Positions 23,190-37,200 of a stretch of DNA of 64,000 nucleotides are shown here, piece by piece. Position numbers and translations under genes: made by a program. Each line of letters opens with the position of its first letter. The stretch's first letter is position 1. This stretch comes from Enoplolaimus lenunculus (lineage: Eukaryota; Nematoda; Enoplea; Enoplida; Thoracostomopsidae): NCBI GenBank assembly GCA_030248215.1, contig JASANG010001833.1:1-64000 (forward strand), in the 5' to 3' direction. A model generated the notes under the pieces. That model ran no database searches, was not told where the DNA came from, and saw only the letters and a program-made list of their open reading frames with translations.

Positions 23190-24780
23190 AAGTACATTGC
23201 TAAAAGCGTCGTCGCTGAAAGTTAATGGATTATATGTACTTTAATTCATTCGTTCATAACGGAACTCTTGAGGTTCTAACCGGAATTAAGGATAGTTTGA
23301 TTATACGTACGTCTGATTGTGGTTGTGGTAAAAGACTACGCTTGTGTTGGGCAACTAGATGTGAACAAATAGATATTCCGGTAAGGACAACAAGTAACTC
23401 CAAACAGAGAGCTTGTTGTGCAATTGTAACTGCATTCATAATGATTGTGTAGGATGTGTGTAAGTGTAAATGTAATAATTTTCTTAATTTTATATGGCGC
23501 AAAGATTTGTCAGGTAGTTATATGAAGGCTGGTTTAAGTAATCCGTTGTATTTGGTAGTTTCTTATGCGGTAGGTATAAAAATATATAGTGCAAAGTAGA
23601 AAAATTATAATTGATATTACTAAGAGAAGAGAATTTTGAGCGCAGTGTTTACCAGGTGTATTCACTGTTGTATTTTTGTGAAAAACTTGTGTTATTTTGT
23701 TTGAATTTTTACGTGCGTGGTTAATATCGTGCTATGATTTTAGGAATACTGACTTTTAAACGAGTAAAACAGGTTAAGATGTGTTTTGTAATTTATTAAG
23801 TAGAAAAACGTTGCGGCTACCAGACCTTACGTCGTGTAAATACTGTTTTGACAGCAAAAAATTAGTTGTAACATTTTGTCAAATCTTAAACTAAACAACG
23901 AATCCCGATTGCTTATTTTTCGATTTTGTGTTTTTATTGAATTTTAACATGAATACAATCTTGTGAGGTTTCACATTTAACGCGGTTTTCAGCAATTTCA
24001 TGTGCAACATTCTGCACTTTTCTGTGCGTTTATATGTACACCATTGCAGTGATCTACTAGTGTCATGTTCATAATATGTTTATAATCTTTGACGTTTTTA
24101 TTGTATTTTTGAGCAAATCGGTACACACTGACTGATTGCACTGTAATGCAACCTGAGGTACCACATCCATAATTCTGAAGTAAGTTTAGTGTTTTATTTA
24201 TTGTCAGAGGTACGTTGAAATTATGAACTTTATTTTGAATTTATTTCAACTGGTCAAGCTAAGCCAACCAAAAAACAATTAGTCTAAAGCTTAAGCTTAC
24301 TCTTTTCTAGTTCCACAGAAAAACGTTCCGCCCCTGGTCTTTACATGGGCCAGCTTTGTTTAATTATTTGCAGCATACAGCATGATATGATACGGCACGT
24401 ATAATATGCAAAAAGTAACATATAATGCATAATGTGTAACAGTCATTGCACGTATACGCAGTACAGATTCTCTACAAGACGTAAACGCTGCTCCAAATAA
24501 CAGTCAACCTCAAATAATGGGGATGTGGTAGTATACGATTCCAGCTGAATGTCATTGTTACGATTCGAAATTTAATGTATATTTTAGTTGAATTTGCAAT
24601 AATTCATGCTGAAACCTTATAATAAGACTACTGAAGCATTGAGGTATGTGATTGCGTTCATATGTATGCAATCTTGTCATGTGTAGTAATGTTCCCTGTT
24701 GTTGGTTAGTGAGAACTAAGCAGCGTACTCTTCGACTGTAATGGTAAAAAGACGAATGACAGCCTAATGTTTACTAAATT
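23190..24780 (+). other. TTYH 3' flank, no further gene seen
   Basis: AT-rich sequence after the TTYH stop, probably containing its 3' UTR. A cleavage site could not be fixed. No other exon, RNA gene or clear repeat was recognised. Confidence 0.4.
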
Positions 24781-26990
24781 TTTGTATATTTAGTAGTGGT
24801 GGACACAGTATAACCCAAAATCCCTACATTTCTTATCTCCGGGTATTATCCGTTAGTCCTCGGATATCCGGATATGAATTTTAACCAAGGTGACGACATA
24901 AAATCTGATTTAGTATCAAAATTTGCAAAGTGAAGGTTTATAATCGAATTTTCGCAATCGGTTTTGAAAAACCGAATCCGAGCAAGGCTTGGCAATACCT
25001 GTTTGTGTTTTGAAATTGGATTGAAAAGACTGGGCCATTTTGGAAGCGTTTTAGCACTAGCGGTTCGGAAACCGGATCTGTATTTTAATGGATTAAGAAT
25101 TTGGATAAAAACTCGGTATGATAACAGTATGGCAACAACAGGAGGAAAAAACCGAAGCCGGAGGTATACAATTTTGCCGGAGCCGGAGGTGAAATAAAGT
25201 TATGTCATCACGAAAATCAGGAGCGAGAACCATTTAGACACCTTTTATCGCGGGGTTTTTGGGTATGTATGTGAAAAGTAAAAGCGTTCGACTTCGAAGC
25301 GTATGTAAACCGAGCTGGGCTCAATAAAGTGTGGTTTTATTGTAACTGTTATAAAGCTATTTTAGGATACAAAGTTGGTTTCGACCATGTACTGGGTATG
25401 TTAATTTAAAATTTAGAACGTTTAGCAACCTAAAGCGACTAGTAATAAGTCGAAGACTTGGTGTAGTTTTAACCGGACTGGGAATTGAGTAAGTATATAT
25501 AAGCTTCCATTACTCAAAATTTAAAAGACTAAAATCGAAATGTGAGACATATTATGCATATTAACTAATGATGAATTATGGTTGTTTTTGCACACTTGCC
25601 AATTGTTTTCGAAAATTTTCGGTTTAACAGTGTCCGAATCGTCCGAAAAAATGTGACGGATATGGGATTATTTGTTATATCCGGCGCCCATCACTTAACT
25701 TTGGGCTTTTCTTCATGGCTTCTGATTATTCAACTGAACACTGTCAGTGCTGGGAGTCATTTCAGTAATTGCAAATGTTTCATCTTTGCATACTTATATT
25801 TATACAGTATTTTTATTTGAAGCATTATACTTATGGGTTCGCGATGCAACTGGGCGCCCGGCGTAGAGGTCGCTTGAACTCTCAATGTTTTGCGTCCGTC
25901 GGTTGCAGTTTGTTATGTGTAGTTAGCAGGGTGTAACCGGATGTCCGTTTCTGTTTCCGATTCCGGTAAAAATTGGTAAGCGTTTCTGTTATAAAAATAA
26001 CGGCAATTCTGTTATTTTTATTGTCCAAATTAGTTACTAATCACGTTTTTATGTCATAATTGTTTGTTGCAGATATGCTAAAATTGTTTGAAATGAAATA
26101 AAAAACGAAATTTATTCGGCCAATGTTACTTTAAGGGGCTTAACAGTAGATTAAGGGTTTCCGTTATTTTTTATCTGTTTATACCCTGGTAATTAACTAT
26201 GTAATTTTTGCTAGCTACTTCATTCATTATCTTTATTGCTGAATAGTGTAAAACCTGGTTTTCTGCTGTGTCTTCATCATCTCCTTGTCCCTTGAAAACT
26301 GTCTGAATCTAGGATGCTAACATCGATCATGCAGATTTTACAGAAATGCTATTTGAATGTTAGAATAAATGCCGAAAAGTTTTGACCGTTCATTATCAGT
26401 AGCTTGTACTCATACGTATTGTCTATCAATATCATTAAACAGTTTTCGTTTTTATTGTATGTGGCATACGGCGATAGATTCACAGTTACCATATAATTAC
26501 AAAAACTGCGCATTTCACAGATAACTTAACAATAGTTGGTGAAGGATTCCGTGCGGGGTAAAACCGGATATTCGTTTTCGGTAAGAAGCAGTGTTCGTTT
26601 CGGATATAAATACAGAAATTTCTGTTATTTTTACGTTCAAATTTAGTTATAAATTAGTGTATATATAATATATATTATATATATTGATAAACACGGTGAT
26701 ATATAATATATATTGATAAACACGGTGCGATATATAATATTTAACGTCTAAAATGTAAATTTCCGGCCAAAATTATTCCCGCCAAAATTTGAGTTTTCCT
26801 GCCAAATTTTGTATTTTCATACCAAAATTTAAATTTCCCGCTATAATATTAGTAATTTACATTGTCTCGCAGTATCATGATACTAACGACACATGTCTGG
26901 TAGTGTCATATGATATTCCGCCATACGCAAACTTAGTTACGCAACTGACTCAGTAGACATTTTTAAAACGATCATATAATATTGGCAGAC
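24780..26990. repeat. Cluster of decayed MITE ends
   Basis: Several one-sided or worn termini lie here. About 24800-24900 is GGATATCCGG-rich. About 24960-25195 has CCGGAGCCGGAGGT motifs. 25927 starts CAGGGTGTAACCGGATGTCC. 26118 starts GGCCAATGTTACTTTAAGG, the terminus of the 38084-38262 family. About 26554 has GGGGTAAAACCGGATATTCG. About 26660-26740 holds short TATATAATATATATTGAT-type tandem repeats. About 26880-26970 has the ATCATGATAC and TCATATGATATT palindromes. No gene is seen. Confidence 0.5.
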
Positions 26991-28085
26991 GATGTAGGGA
27001 ACACAATATGATATTGAAGAGTTCTGTCAAAACACCGATATTGCCCATCATTTTAATCCGCTCGAAAAACATGTTGGATGGAATGGTTGGCTAGATTTCG
27101 CAAGGAGCATCCGGATCTGGCTTTAAGAAAACCAACCAACTGTTCGAAAATCGGGCACTTGGTATAGAACAAACGAGGGTTTCAGAATACTTTTCTCAAA
27201 ATAGTATTCATGAATTCATCTACCGGTGGTGATGAGACAGGTGTGGAAATTGTAACAGATCCCGGGCTAGTAGTTGCTGAAACAGCATCCAACAAGCTGC
27301 AAACCATAACATCCACAGAAAAAGGTTCTACAACGACAATTGTATGGTACTGTGGGGCGAGCGGTCAGTTTATTCCACCTATTATAATTTTTGATGGTTC
27401 TCGTATTCCCAAATCACCATAATTTAACCGTCTTTTTCCAACGAACTCAATTATTACTGCATCCCAGTCCGGTTGGATTGACCGCCAGTTGTTTTTAACG
27501 AGGTTTAAACGCTTTGTGGAAAACTTGCCTCTGAGGCACGATGACCAGCACGTAGCATTGATTTTAGATGGTAACTCAAGTCATAAAACGGTTGAATTGC
27601 TAAGCATGTCGTCATAAAATGTTGTTACTGCAGTTCCAGTCACACACTGCCGCTCATTTGCAGCCGCTAGATAAAACGGTGTACGTTCTTGAAAGGAACG
27701 TTGTCGTCTGTTCATGATTAACAATCCTGGCAAAGTCATTAATACAAGAACCGATTCGGGTCGCTGTTTAAGCCTGCATATCGTGCATCGGCGACTGCGG
27801 AACGCGCGCAGTCGGGTTTTCGAAAATCAGGTCTATTTCCTATCGACCGTGCTGCGATCAACGGAGATGCGTTTACCACGTCCACGGCGCTAATAGCAAA
27901 TTCGCGTTCATCTAACAACACAGATAATTCCAATTCAGTTACCATTGAAACAGAAGTACAGCAAACAGATAACGGATTGCAGCAGGACAATTTACCTGCA
28001 TTTCAAATATATCCTGGTTTTGCAATAGCAGTAGATAACGACATTGTGATTGCCGGAAACAACGTGCTGGCACCGATGTACAGGA
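26990..28085 (+). mobile_element. Decayed pogo/Tigger-type transposase
   Basis: Fragments in several frames match pogo-like DDE transposases in the right order. The DNA-binding part gives HPDLALRKPTNCS at about 27105. The catalytic part from 27210 gives GGDETGVEIV, then ASGQFIPPIIIFDGSR. It continues past a TAA at 27421 with SGWIDRQLFLTRF and ILDGNSSHK (the second Asp block). The C-terminal SGFRKSGLFPIDRAAING is at about 27810. Multiple stops and frameshifts make it dead. Terminal repeats were not identified. It is a plain DNA transposon, not a host gene. Confidence 0.75.
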
Positions 28086-28603
28086 ACCATACTGTATGAA
28101 CGATTGCGATATGTCCTGTGGTGTCATGTCAAACGAATATTTGCTTTTAGATATATAAGTATGTGCAGATTGAGAGATTTTCGTTGGATGGAGATAAACG
28201 TTCTTACTGCATTTAGTCAACTCGCACATAACACTAAAGTGTGGCACGAGAACAGGGCATGTCGTGCAGAATTCAACGTAGCAACGTTCGTGAGATGGCT
28301 CGATGCAGGTGCCTATCAACTTAAACTTATCTGTAAATCAGGGTACATCCGTTTATCTGGCTCAAGCAAAAAGTCGACCTTCGTCTCAGTAGGATTACTG
28401 TTAAAAGTTGAGCCAATTTCGGTAGTTTGTGAAATTTTTATATTTTGCAAATTTTGCACCGTTTGATGCGTCTGGCTTCAACTTTTGGGTTCTTGTAGAG
28501 ATCAGGAGTGGGCTGTTTTGTGGAACTGCTACGGCGTAAGCTTGAACCTTGGACCAATTTTTGCATAGGCTTAGGCTAAGGTATAATAGGTTATCCATAC
28601 ACT

Positions 28604-29249
28604 GGCCAGTGTTACTTTAAAGGCCGTCCCATTTTCCTGAGACAGGAATGTATCAGTACCCGTCCCATTTTGTCGGGACAGCAATGTACCAGTACATTCA
28701 AAAAATATTAGTGTTACTTTAAAGGCCGTCCCATTTTCCTGAGACAGGAATGTATCAGTACCCGTCCCATTTTGTCGGGACAGCAATGTACCAGTACATT
28801 CAAAAAATATTGGGACAGCTTGGACAGATGGGACAGTTGGTACACACGGGACAGCGGGACAGTTGGGACACTTGGAACAGTTGGACAGATGGTACACTTG
28901 GGACAGATGGGACTGATGAGACAGTTGGGACAGATGGGACTGATGAGACAGTTGGGACAGATGGGACGGATGGGACAGACCGGACAGTTGGGACCAACGG
29001 GACAGATAGGACAGATGGGACAGTTGGACACTTGGGACAGATGGGACACTTGGGACAGTTGGAACAGATGGGACACTTGGGACAGATATAGGTATACATA
29101 TATATATGAATATATATGTGTATATATGTATGTATATATCTTACGTAAATATATCTGCCTGTGCATATGTAAACAGGAGCGCACAAGTGTGCACTCCGGG
29201 TATATTTGTGTCCCGGGAAATTGGGACGGCCTTTATAGTAACACGGGCC
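28604..29249. mobile_element. TIR element (GGCCAGTGTTACTTT ends) carrying a minisatellite
   Basis: Ends GGCCAGTGTTACTTTAAAGG and CCTTTATAGTAACACGGGCC are inverted repeats. Flanks CATACACT and AATACACT form an 8-bp duplication with one mismatch. The left end is internally duplicated: about 90 bases including GGCCGTCCCATTTTCCTGAG occur twice from 28612. A GGGACA minisatellite and a (TA)-rich tract fill the middle. It belongs with the GGCC-ended elements at 38084, 45094 and 54974. Confidence 0.75.
28805..29095. repeat. GGGACAG(T/A)TG minisatellite
   Basis: About 30 imperfect 9-10-base units such as GGGACAGTT and GGGACAGAT. Open frames on both strands over it (Gly/Thr/Asp-rich forward, Cys/Pro/Ser-rich reverse) follow from the period and are not genes. 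A related tract is at 55845-56045. Confidence 0.85.
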
Positions 29250-29389
29250 AATACACTTATGCATAGAAATATGCTTATGTCACTACCGAAAATTCCGATG
29301 CCAGAAACTGTACAGGAGCCGGAAGTCCATTTTACAGAAACAATAACATATCTCAAATATTTCTTTTTAGTGCTTTTTGAAGTCTAAGC

Positions 29390-31283
29390 CATTGGTGGAT
29401 CCAAATAGGCCACCGCATTCTCGGCCCCGCCAACCAGGGCCGGAGCAGCCACCTGCCATACCACCCATTTGAGGGGGCACCTCTAAAGGAGCCCCACCTT
29501 AACCGGTTGCAACAAAAACCGCCGAAGTTTTAAAATGCGGTTTTTAGGAGTCGGGCCCATTACCCTCGGCCCGGGCCCGCTAATTTTATTTTTGGAGCAC
29601 AATATACAAAACATCAAAACATACGGTATTGCCGTTGCAAATCAAGCACTTGCCATACATCTCATTCTGTCGTCAGAAAATAGAATCAAAAATATAAACG
29701 TTCCCAAGCAAAACGTCAACCGAATAGCAGGAAAACAATTTTAGAGCGATGTCCAGGTTTTGCGGGCGTCTGATGTGTGTGTTCTGGTCGAGAACTCAGA
29801 CATAAAGTGATAATAATTAACGATTACAATTCCGAATGGATTGATTTTACCAACAAACTGTGAGTTGTCGCCACCAGCGGATCCAGAGTCAAGGGCGTGG
29901 CCATAGGGGTGGGCCAAGGAAAAATTTCATTCTTGAATTAATTGAAACTAGGATGTCCTGTGCGTTTCACTTCCACACAAAAGTTGTTTTTCTATTAACT
30001 GAACCGACATTGTTTAGTGGTACATGTACCTAAATTTTCCCTCACGCGCTGTTGTGCGTACTGACTGTTTTTGTGTTCCGTGTATTTTGATCAAAACTGT
30101 TGTATAACCAACGCAAGGAGTATTGTGAGTTTCATTGATTATCGCTGTTTACAAATAACGGCAATTCGTAGCATTATCCTTGATCAGGTAAGGGTGATTT
30201 TTCCTATAAAAGCATTAACATCTTTATACTATGTTAAGTAGTGATTGATGGCATCGGATATTTTTTCATATCCCGATATCCGCCAATTTTTGCCGGATAC
30301 TTATCCGTATATCCGTAATTAAATTTCTATTTCCGATAACCGAAACATTTGGTTTAGAAGATTGTTAATGACTAATAAAGACTTGCGTTCACCACCTGAA
30401 TGAGCATTGCAGGCGGAAACGCCCCCCAAACCCCCAATTGGGGGCCGACCTTTGGGGGCTCCGTTTTGGCAAACTAAAAAGTTTTTTCGCTGACCGCGAA
30501 GTGATAGAGTTGTAAAACATTTTACTGAGGGTCCCTTGGACCTGTTTGGGGGGCCGACTATCTTAACGCCGGCTATGTGAATGAGTTGATTTGGTTTGTC
30601 TCCGCCTGATTTAAACCACTGCAACAGAGATTATATCGAATGTCATTTTTCTTTCGAACTATATACATGTGATGTTTTACGTTCCAGCAACAAAGAACCA
30701 CATTCAAATATACTTTAAGCTTAATCGTAGAAACATCAGCTTATATTACTTTTAGTGGTGCTCCGCTCGCATGTTTCACGCAAGACCACAGAAGAGTAAG
30801 CTTAAACGTTAAGAATATTTTGTGCTTGGGCTTAGCCTAAGCTTGTCTTGCTTACATTTTTATCCGATATTGATTAAGAATCAAAATGGGGACCCCTTTT
30901 TTACCCTTCCCCTCTTATTCGGATCACTACAGTATATGACCAATGTTTACGTTGAGGGGCGAACAATTGTATAACAAAATTTCTAAGCCGAAGCCTCAGC
31001 ATATAAAGATAAGCCTAAAACTAACTAGGCCTAAGCCTACGCAAAAAAATAAGTCCAGAGTTTAAGCTTGCTCAAATGGAGTCCGCAAAAAACAAACAAT
31101 GCGCAAGTCAAAGAACATGGACCTAAAACAATAATCTCTTCATTTACCACCCAAAATTGAACTTCTCTTTGTTGTTAACGATCTCAAATTGTCGTTCGAT
31201 GTATACTTTCGCGTTATCGAAGCCAAAAACGTTTGTGTACTAACAGTTGGTTATGACAGAACTTGAACGCTATTCAGTAGCAG
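29390..31283. other. Repeat-like intergenic sequence, no gene seen
   Basis: Contains GC-rich blocks unlike the surroundings (29395-29580 and 30410-30560, with GGGGGCC runs), a GGATATCCG-type worn MITE near 30240-30350, and a terminal piece near 30870-30930 (AAAATGGGGACCCC, CTTATTCGGATCACTACAGT) shared with the elements at 44979 and 56343. AAGCCTAAGCC-like runs occur at 30975-31070. No exon was recognised. Confidence 0.45.
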
Positions 31284-34200
31284 TCACCTAAATGACCTTA
31301 TCATTTTCATGATTTTCGTTCCACCGTACGTAACAGATTTTGTTACGCCAGCCGAGATGACATTTTTCAACGTTTGCTTAACGCTTGACTCGAATACGAT
31401 GCTTCGTAATGACCAATCAACGAATGCTGAATAGTTCCGTTGTCGCGATAAAGCAAACAATACTTCTTCCAAATCATAGTTGCGCTTCTGCCTATTGAAA
31501 CGCAACAAAACGAATTCAAAATATCCAATACTCGATAATGACTGTACACAAGAGTATGCAATTATATCAAAACTTGCTTGTTACAACATGCACCTGGGCG
31601 CGTTACGTTCTTGCCCCGCCCCCATTGTACAATTGGCACAAATTTACTTACATTTGAGCCTCAAACGAAACTTTAAAATGTGCATTTTAATAATCTTGTT
31701 CCACAAAAATCACTGCTACAGATACACTAATTTCAATCTATCGTTGCTCATACAGAAATCACTGCTACAGATACACTAATTTCAATCTATCGTTGCTCAT
31801 ACAAAAATCACTGCTACAGATACACTAATTTCAATCTATCGTTGCTCATACAAAAATCACTGCTACAGATACACTAATTTCAATGTATCGTTGCTCATAC
31901 AAAAATCACTGCTACAGATACACTAATTTCAATCTTTCGTTGCTCATACAAAAATCACTGCTACAGATACACTAATTTCAATCTATCGTTGCTCGTACAA
32001 AAATCACTGCTACAGATACACTAATTTCAATCTATCGTTGCTCATACAAAAATCACTGCTACAGATACACTAATTTCAATATTTCGTTGCTCATACAAAA
32101 ATCACTGTTACAGATACACTAATTTCAATCTTTCGTTGCTCATACAAAAATCACTGCTACAGATACACAAATTTCAATCTATCGTTGCTCATACAGAAAT
32201 CACTGCTACAGATACACTAATTTCAATCTATCGTTGCTCGTACAAAAATCACTGCTACAGATACACTAATTTCAATCTATCGTTGCTCATACAAAAATCA
32301 CTGCTACAGATACACTAATTTCAATCTATCGTTGCTCATACAAAAATCACTGCTACAGATACACTAATTTCAATCTATCGTAAAAGCTCCTCCAAAATCG
32401 CGCCAAACTGCTCATACAAAAATCACTGATACTTATACTCTAATTTCAATGTATCGTTGCTCATACAAAAATCACTGCTACAGATACACTAATTTCAATG
32501 TATCGTTGCTCATACAAAAATCACTGCTACAGATACACTAATTTCAATCTATCGTTGCTCATACAAAAATCACTGCTACAGATACACTAATTTCAATCTA
32601 TCGTTGCTCATACAAAAATCACAGCTACAGATACACTAATTTCAATCTATCGTTGCTCATACAAAAATCACTGCTACAGATACACTAATTTCAATGTGTC
32701 GTTGCTCATACAAAAATCACTGCTACAGATACACTAATTTCAATATTTCGTTGCTCATACAAAAATCACTGCTACAGATACACTAATTTCAATATTTCGT
32801 TGCTCATACAAAAATCACTGCTACAGATACACTAATTTCAATATTTCGTTGCTCATACAAAAATCACTGCTACAGATACACTAATTTCAATCTTTCGTTG
32901 CTCATACAAAAATCACTTCTGCAGATACACTAATTTCATTCTATCGTTGCTCATACAAAAATCACTGCTACAGATACACTAATTTCAATCTACCGTTGCT
33001 CATACAAAAATCACTGCTACAGATACACTAATTTCAATATTTCGTTGCTCATACAAAAATCACTGCTACAGATACACTAATTTCAATCTATCGTTGCTCG
33101 TACAAAAATAACTGCTACAGATACACTAGTTTCAATCTATCGTTGCTCATACAAAAATCACTGCTACAGATACACTAATTTCAATCTATCGTTGCTCATA
33201 CAAAAATCACTGCTACAGATACACTAATTTCAATGTATCGTTGCTCATACAAAAATCACTGCTACAGATACACTAATTTCAATGTATCGTTGCTCATACA
33301 AAAATCACTGCTACAGATACACTAATTTCAATCTTTCGTTGCTCATACAAAAATCACTGCTACAGATACACTAATTTCAATCTATCGTTGCTCATACAAA
33401 AATCACTGCTACAAATACACTAATTTCAATCTATCGTTGCTCATACAAAAATCACTGCTACAGATACACTAATTTCAATGTGTCGTTGGTCATACAAAAA
33501 TCACTGCTACAGATACACTAATTTCAATATTTCGTTGCTCATACAAAAATCACTGCTACAGATACACTAATTTCAATCTTTCGTTGCTCATACAAAAATC
33601 ACTGCTACAGATACACTAAAATTTCAATATATCGTTGCTCGTACAAAAATCACTTCTACAGATACACTAATTTCATTCTATCGTTGCTCATACAAAAATC
33701 ACCGCGACAGATACACTAATTTCAATCTACCGTTGCTCATACAAAAATCACTGCTACAGATACACTAATTTCAATCTATCGTTGCTCATACAGAAATCAC
33801 TGCTACAGATACACTAATTTCAATCTTTCGTTGCTCGTACAAAAATCACTGCTACAGATACACTAATTTCAATCTTTCGTTGCTCATACAAAAATCACTG
33901 ATACAGATACACTAATTTCAATGTATCGTTGCTCATACAAAAATCACTGCTACAGATACACTAATTTCAATCTTTCGTTGCTCATACAAAAATCACTGCT
34001 ACAGATACACTAATTTCAATCTATCGTTGCTCATACAAAAATCACTGCTAGAGATACACTAAAATTTCAATCTATCGTTGCTCATACCAAAAATCACTGC
34101 TACAGATACACTAATTTCAATCTATCGTTGCTCATACAAAAATCACTGCTACAGATACGCTAATTTTGCGATATGTATCGTTGCTCATACGAAAATCACT

Positions 34201-37200
34201 GCTACAGATACACTGATTTTCAATCCTTCCGTTGCTCGTACAAAAATCACTTCTACAGATCATCATTTCAATCTGCTGCGCTTCATATCTATCATTGCAC
34301 ATACAAAAATCACTGCTACAAATTACACTATTTTCAATCTACCGTTGCTCATACAAAAATCACTGCTACAGATACACTAATTTCGATATCTATCGTTGCT
34401 CATCCAGAAATCACTGCTACAGATACACTAATTTCAATCTTTCGTTACTCGTACAAAAATCACTGCTACAGATACACTAATTTTGATCTTTTCGTTGCTC
34501 GTACAAAAATCACTGCTACAGATACACTAATTTCAATCTATCGTTGCTCATACAAAAATCACTGCTACAAATACACTAATTTCAATCTATCGTTGCTCAC
34601 ACAAAAATCACTGCTACAGATACACTAATTTCAATGTGTCGTTGCTCATACAATAATCACTGCTACAGATACACTAATTTCAATATTTCGTTGCTCATAC
34701 AAAAATCACTGCTACAGATACACTAATTTCAATCTTTCGTTGCTCATACAAAAATCACTGCTACAGATACACTAAAATTTCAATCTATCGTTGCTCGTAC
34801 AAAAATCACTTCTACAGATACACTAATTTCATTCTATCGTTGCTCATACAAAAATCACTGCTACAGATACACTAATTTCAATCTACCGTTGCTCATACAA
34901 AAATCACTGCTACAGATACACTAATTTCAATCTATCGTTGCTCATACAGAAATCACTGCTACAGATACACTAATTTCAATCTTTCGTTACTCGTACAAAA
35001 ATCACTGCTACAGATACACTAATTTCAATCTATCGTTGCTCATACAAAAATCACTGCTACAGATACACTAATTTCAATGTATCGTTGCTCATACAAAAAT
35101 CACTGCTACAGATACACTAATTTCAATCTTTCGTTGCTCATACAAAAATCACTGCTACAGATACACTAATTTCAATCTATCGTTGCTCATACAAAAATCA
35201 CTGCTAGAGATACACTAATTTCAATGTATCGTTGCTCATACAAAAATCACTGCTACAGATACACTAAGTTCAATTCTATCGTTGCTCATACAAAAATCAC
35301 TGCTACAGATACACTAATTTTAATGTATCGTTGCTCATACAAAAATCACTGCTACAGATACACTAATTTCAATCCTTCGTTGCTGCGTACAAAAATCACT
35401 TCTACAGATACACTAACTTCAATCTATCATTGCTCATACAAAAATCACTGCTACAGATACACTAATTTCAATCTACCGTTGCTCATACAAAAATCACTGC
35501 TACAGATACACTAATTTCAATCTATCGTTGCTCTATTACAGAAATCACTGCTACAGATACACTAATTTCCAATCTTTCGTTACTGGTCCACAAATCTACT
35601 GCTACAATGATACACTAATTTCAATCTTCGTTGCTCATACAAAAATCACTGCTACAGATACACTAATTTCAATGTATCGTTGCTCATACAAAAATCACTG
35701 CTACAGATACACTAATTTCAATCTTTCGTTGCTCATACAAAAATCACTGCTACAGATACACTAATTTCAATCTATCGTTGCTCATACAAAAATCACTGCT
35801 AGAGATACACTAATTTCAATGTATCGTTGCTCATACAAAAATCACTGCTACAGATACACTAATTTCAATCTATCGTTGCTCATACAAAAATCACTGCTAC
35901 AGATACACTAATTTCAATGTATGGTTGCTCATACAAAAATCACTGCTACAGATACACTAATTTCAATCCTTCGTTGCTCATACAAAAATCACTGCTACAG
36001 ATACACTAATTTCAATCTATCGTTGCTCATACAAAAATCACTGCTACAGATACACTAATTTCAATGTATCGTTGCTCATACAAAAATCACTGCTACAGAT
36101 ACACTAATTTCAATATATCGTTGCTCATACAAAAATCACTGCTACAGATACACTAATTTCAATCTTTCGTTGCTCATACAAAAATAACTGCTACAGATAC
36201 ACTAATTTCAATGTGTCGTTGCTAATACAAAAATCACTGCTACAGATACACTAATTTCAATGCATCGTTGCTCATACAAAAATCACTGCTACAGATACAC
36301 TAATTTCAATGTATCGTTGCTCATACAAAAATCACTGCTACAGATACACTAATTTCAATCTTTCGTTGCTCATACAAAAATCACTGCTACAGATACACTA
36401 ATTTCAATGTATCGTTGCTCATCCAAAAATCACTGCTACAGATACACTAATTTCAATCTTTCGTTGCTCATACCAAAATCACTGCTACAGATACACTAAT
36501 TTCAATCTATCGTTGCTCATACAAAAATCACTGCTACAGATACACTAATTTCAATGTATCGTTGCTCATACAAAAATCACTGCTACAGATACACTAATTT
36601 CAATGTATCGTTGCTCATACAAAAATCATTGCTACAGATACACTAATTTCAATCTTTCGTTGCTCATACAAAAATCACTGCTACAGATACACAAATTTCA
36701 ATATATCGTTGCTCATACAAAAATCACTGCTACAGATACACTAATTTCAATGTTTCGTTGCTCATACAAAAATCACTGCTACAGATACACTAATTTCAAT
36801 ATTTCGTTGCTCATACAAAAATCACTGCTACAGATACACTAATTTCAATCTTTCGTTGCTCATACAAAATTTACTGCTACAGATACACTAATTTCAATCT
36901 ATCGTTGCTCATACAAAAATCACTGCTACAGATACACTAATTTCAATCTTTCGTTGCTCATACAAAAATCACTGCTACAGATACACTAATTTCAATATAT
37001 CGTTGCTCATACAAAAATCACTGCTACAGATACACTAATTTCAATCTATCGTTGCTCATACAAAATTCTCTGCTACAGCTACACTAATTTCAATCTTTCG
37101 TTGCTCATACAAAAATCACTGCTACAGCTACACTAATTTCAATCTATCGTTGCTCATACAAAAATAACTGCTACAGATACACTAATTTCAGTGTATCGTT

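Noticed and set aside
27739-28466. Frames on both strands near the pogo relic as host genes
   Set aside because: The plus strand carries the C-terminal pogo transposase signature, and the minus-strand frames are its shadows; the frames after 28085 show no motif.
28714-29264. Frames of 113-164 codons on both strands (Cys/Pro/Ser-rich and Gly/Thr/Asp-rich)
   Set aside because: They lie on the GGGACA minisatellite. Open frames on both strands with the same period are an artefact.
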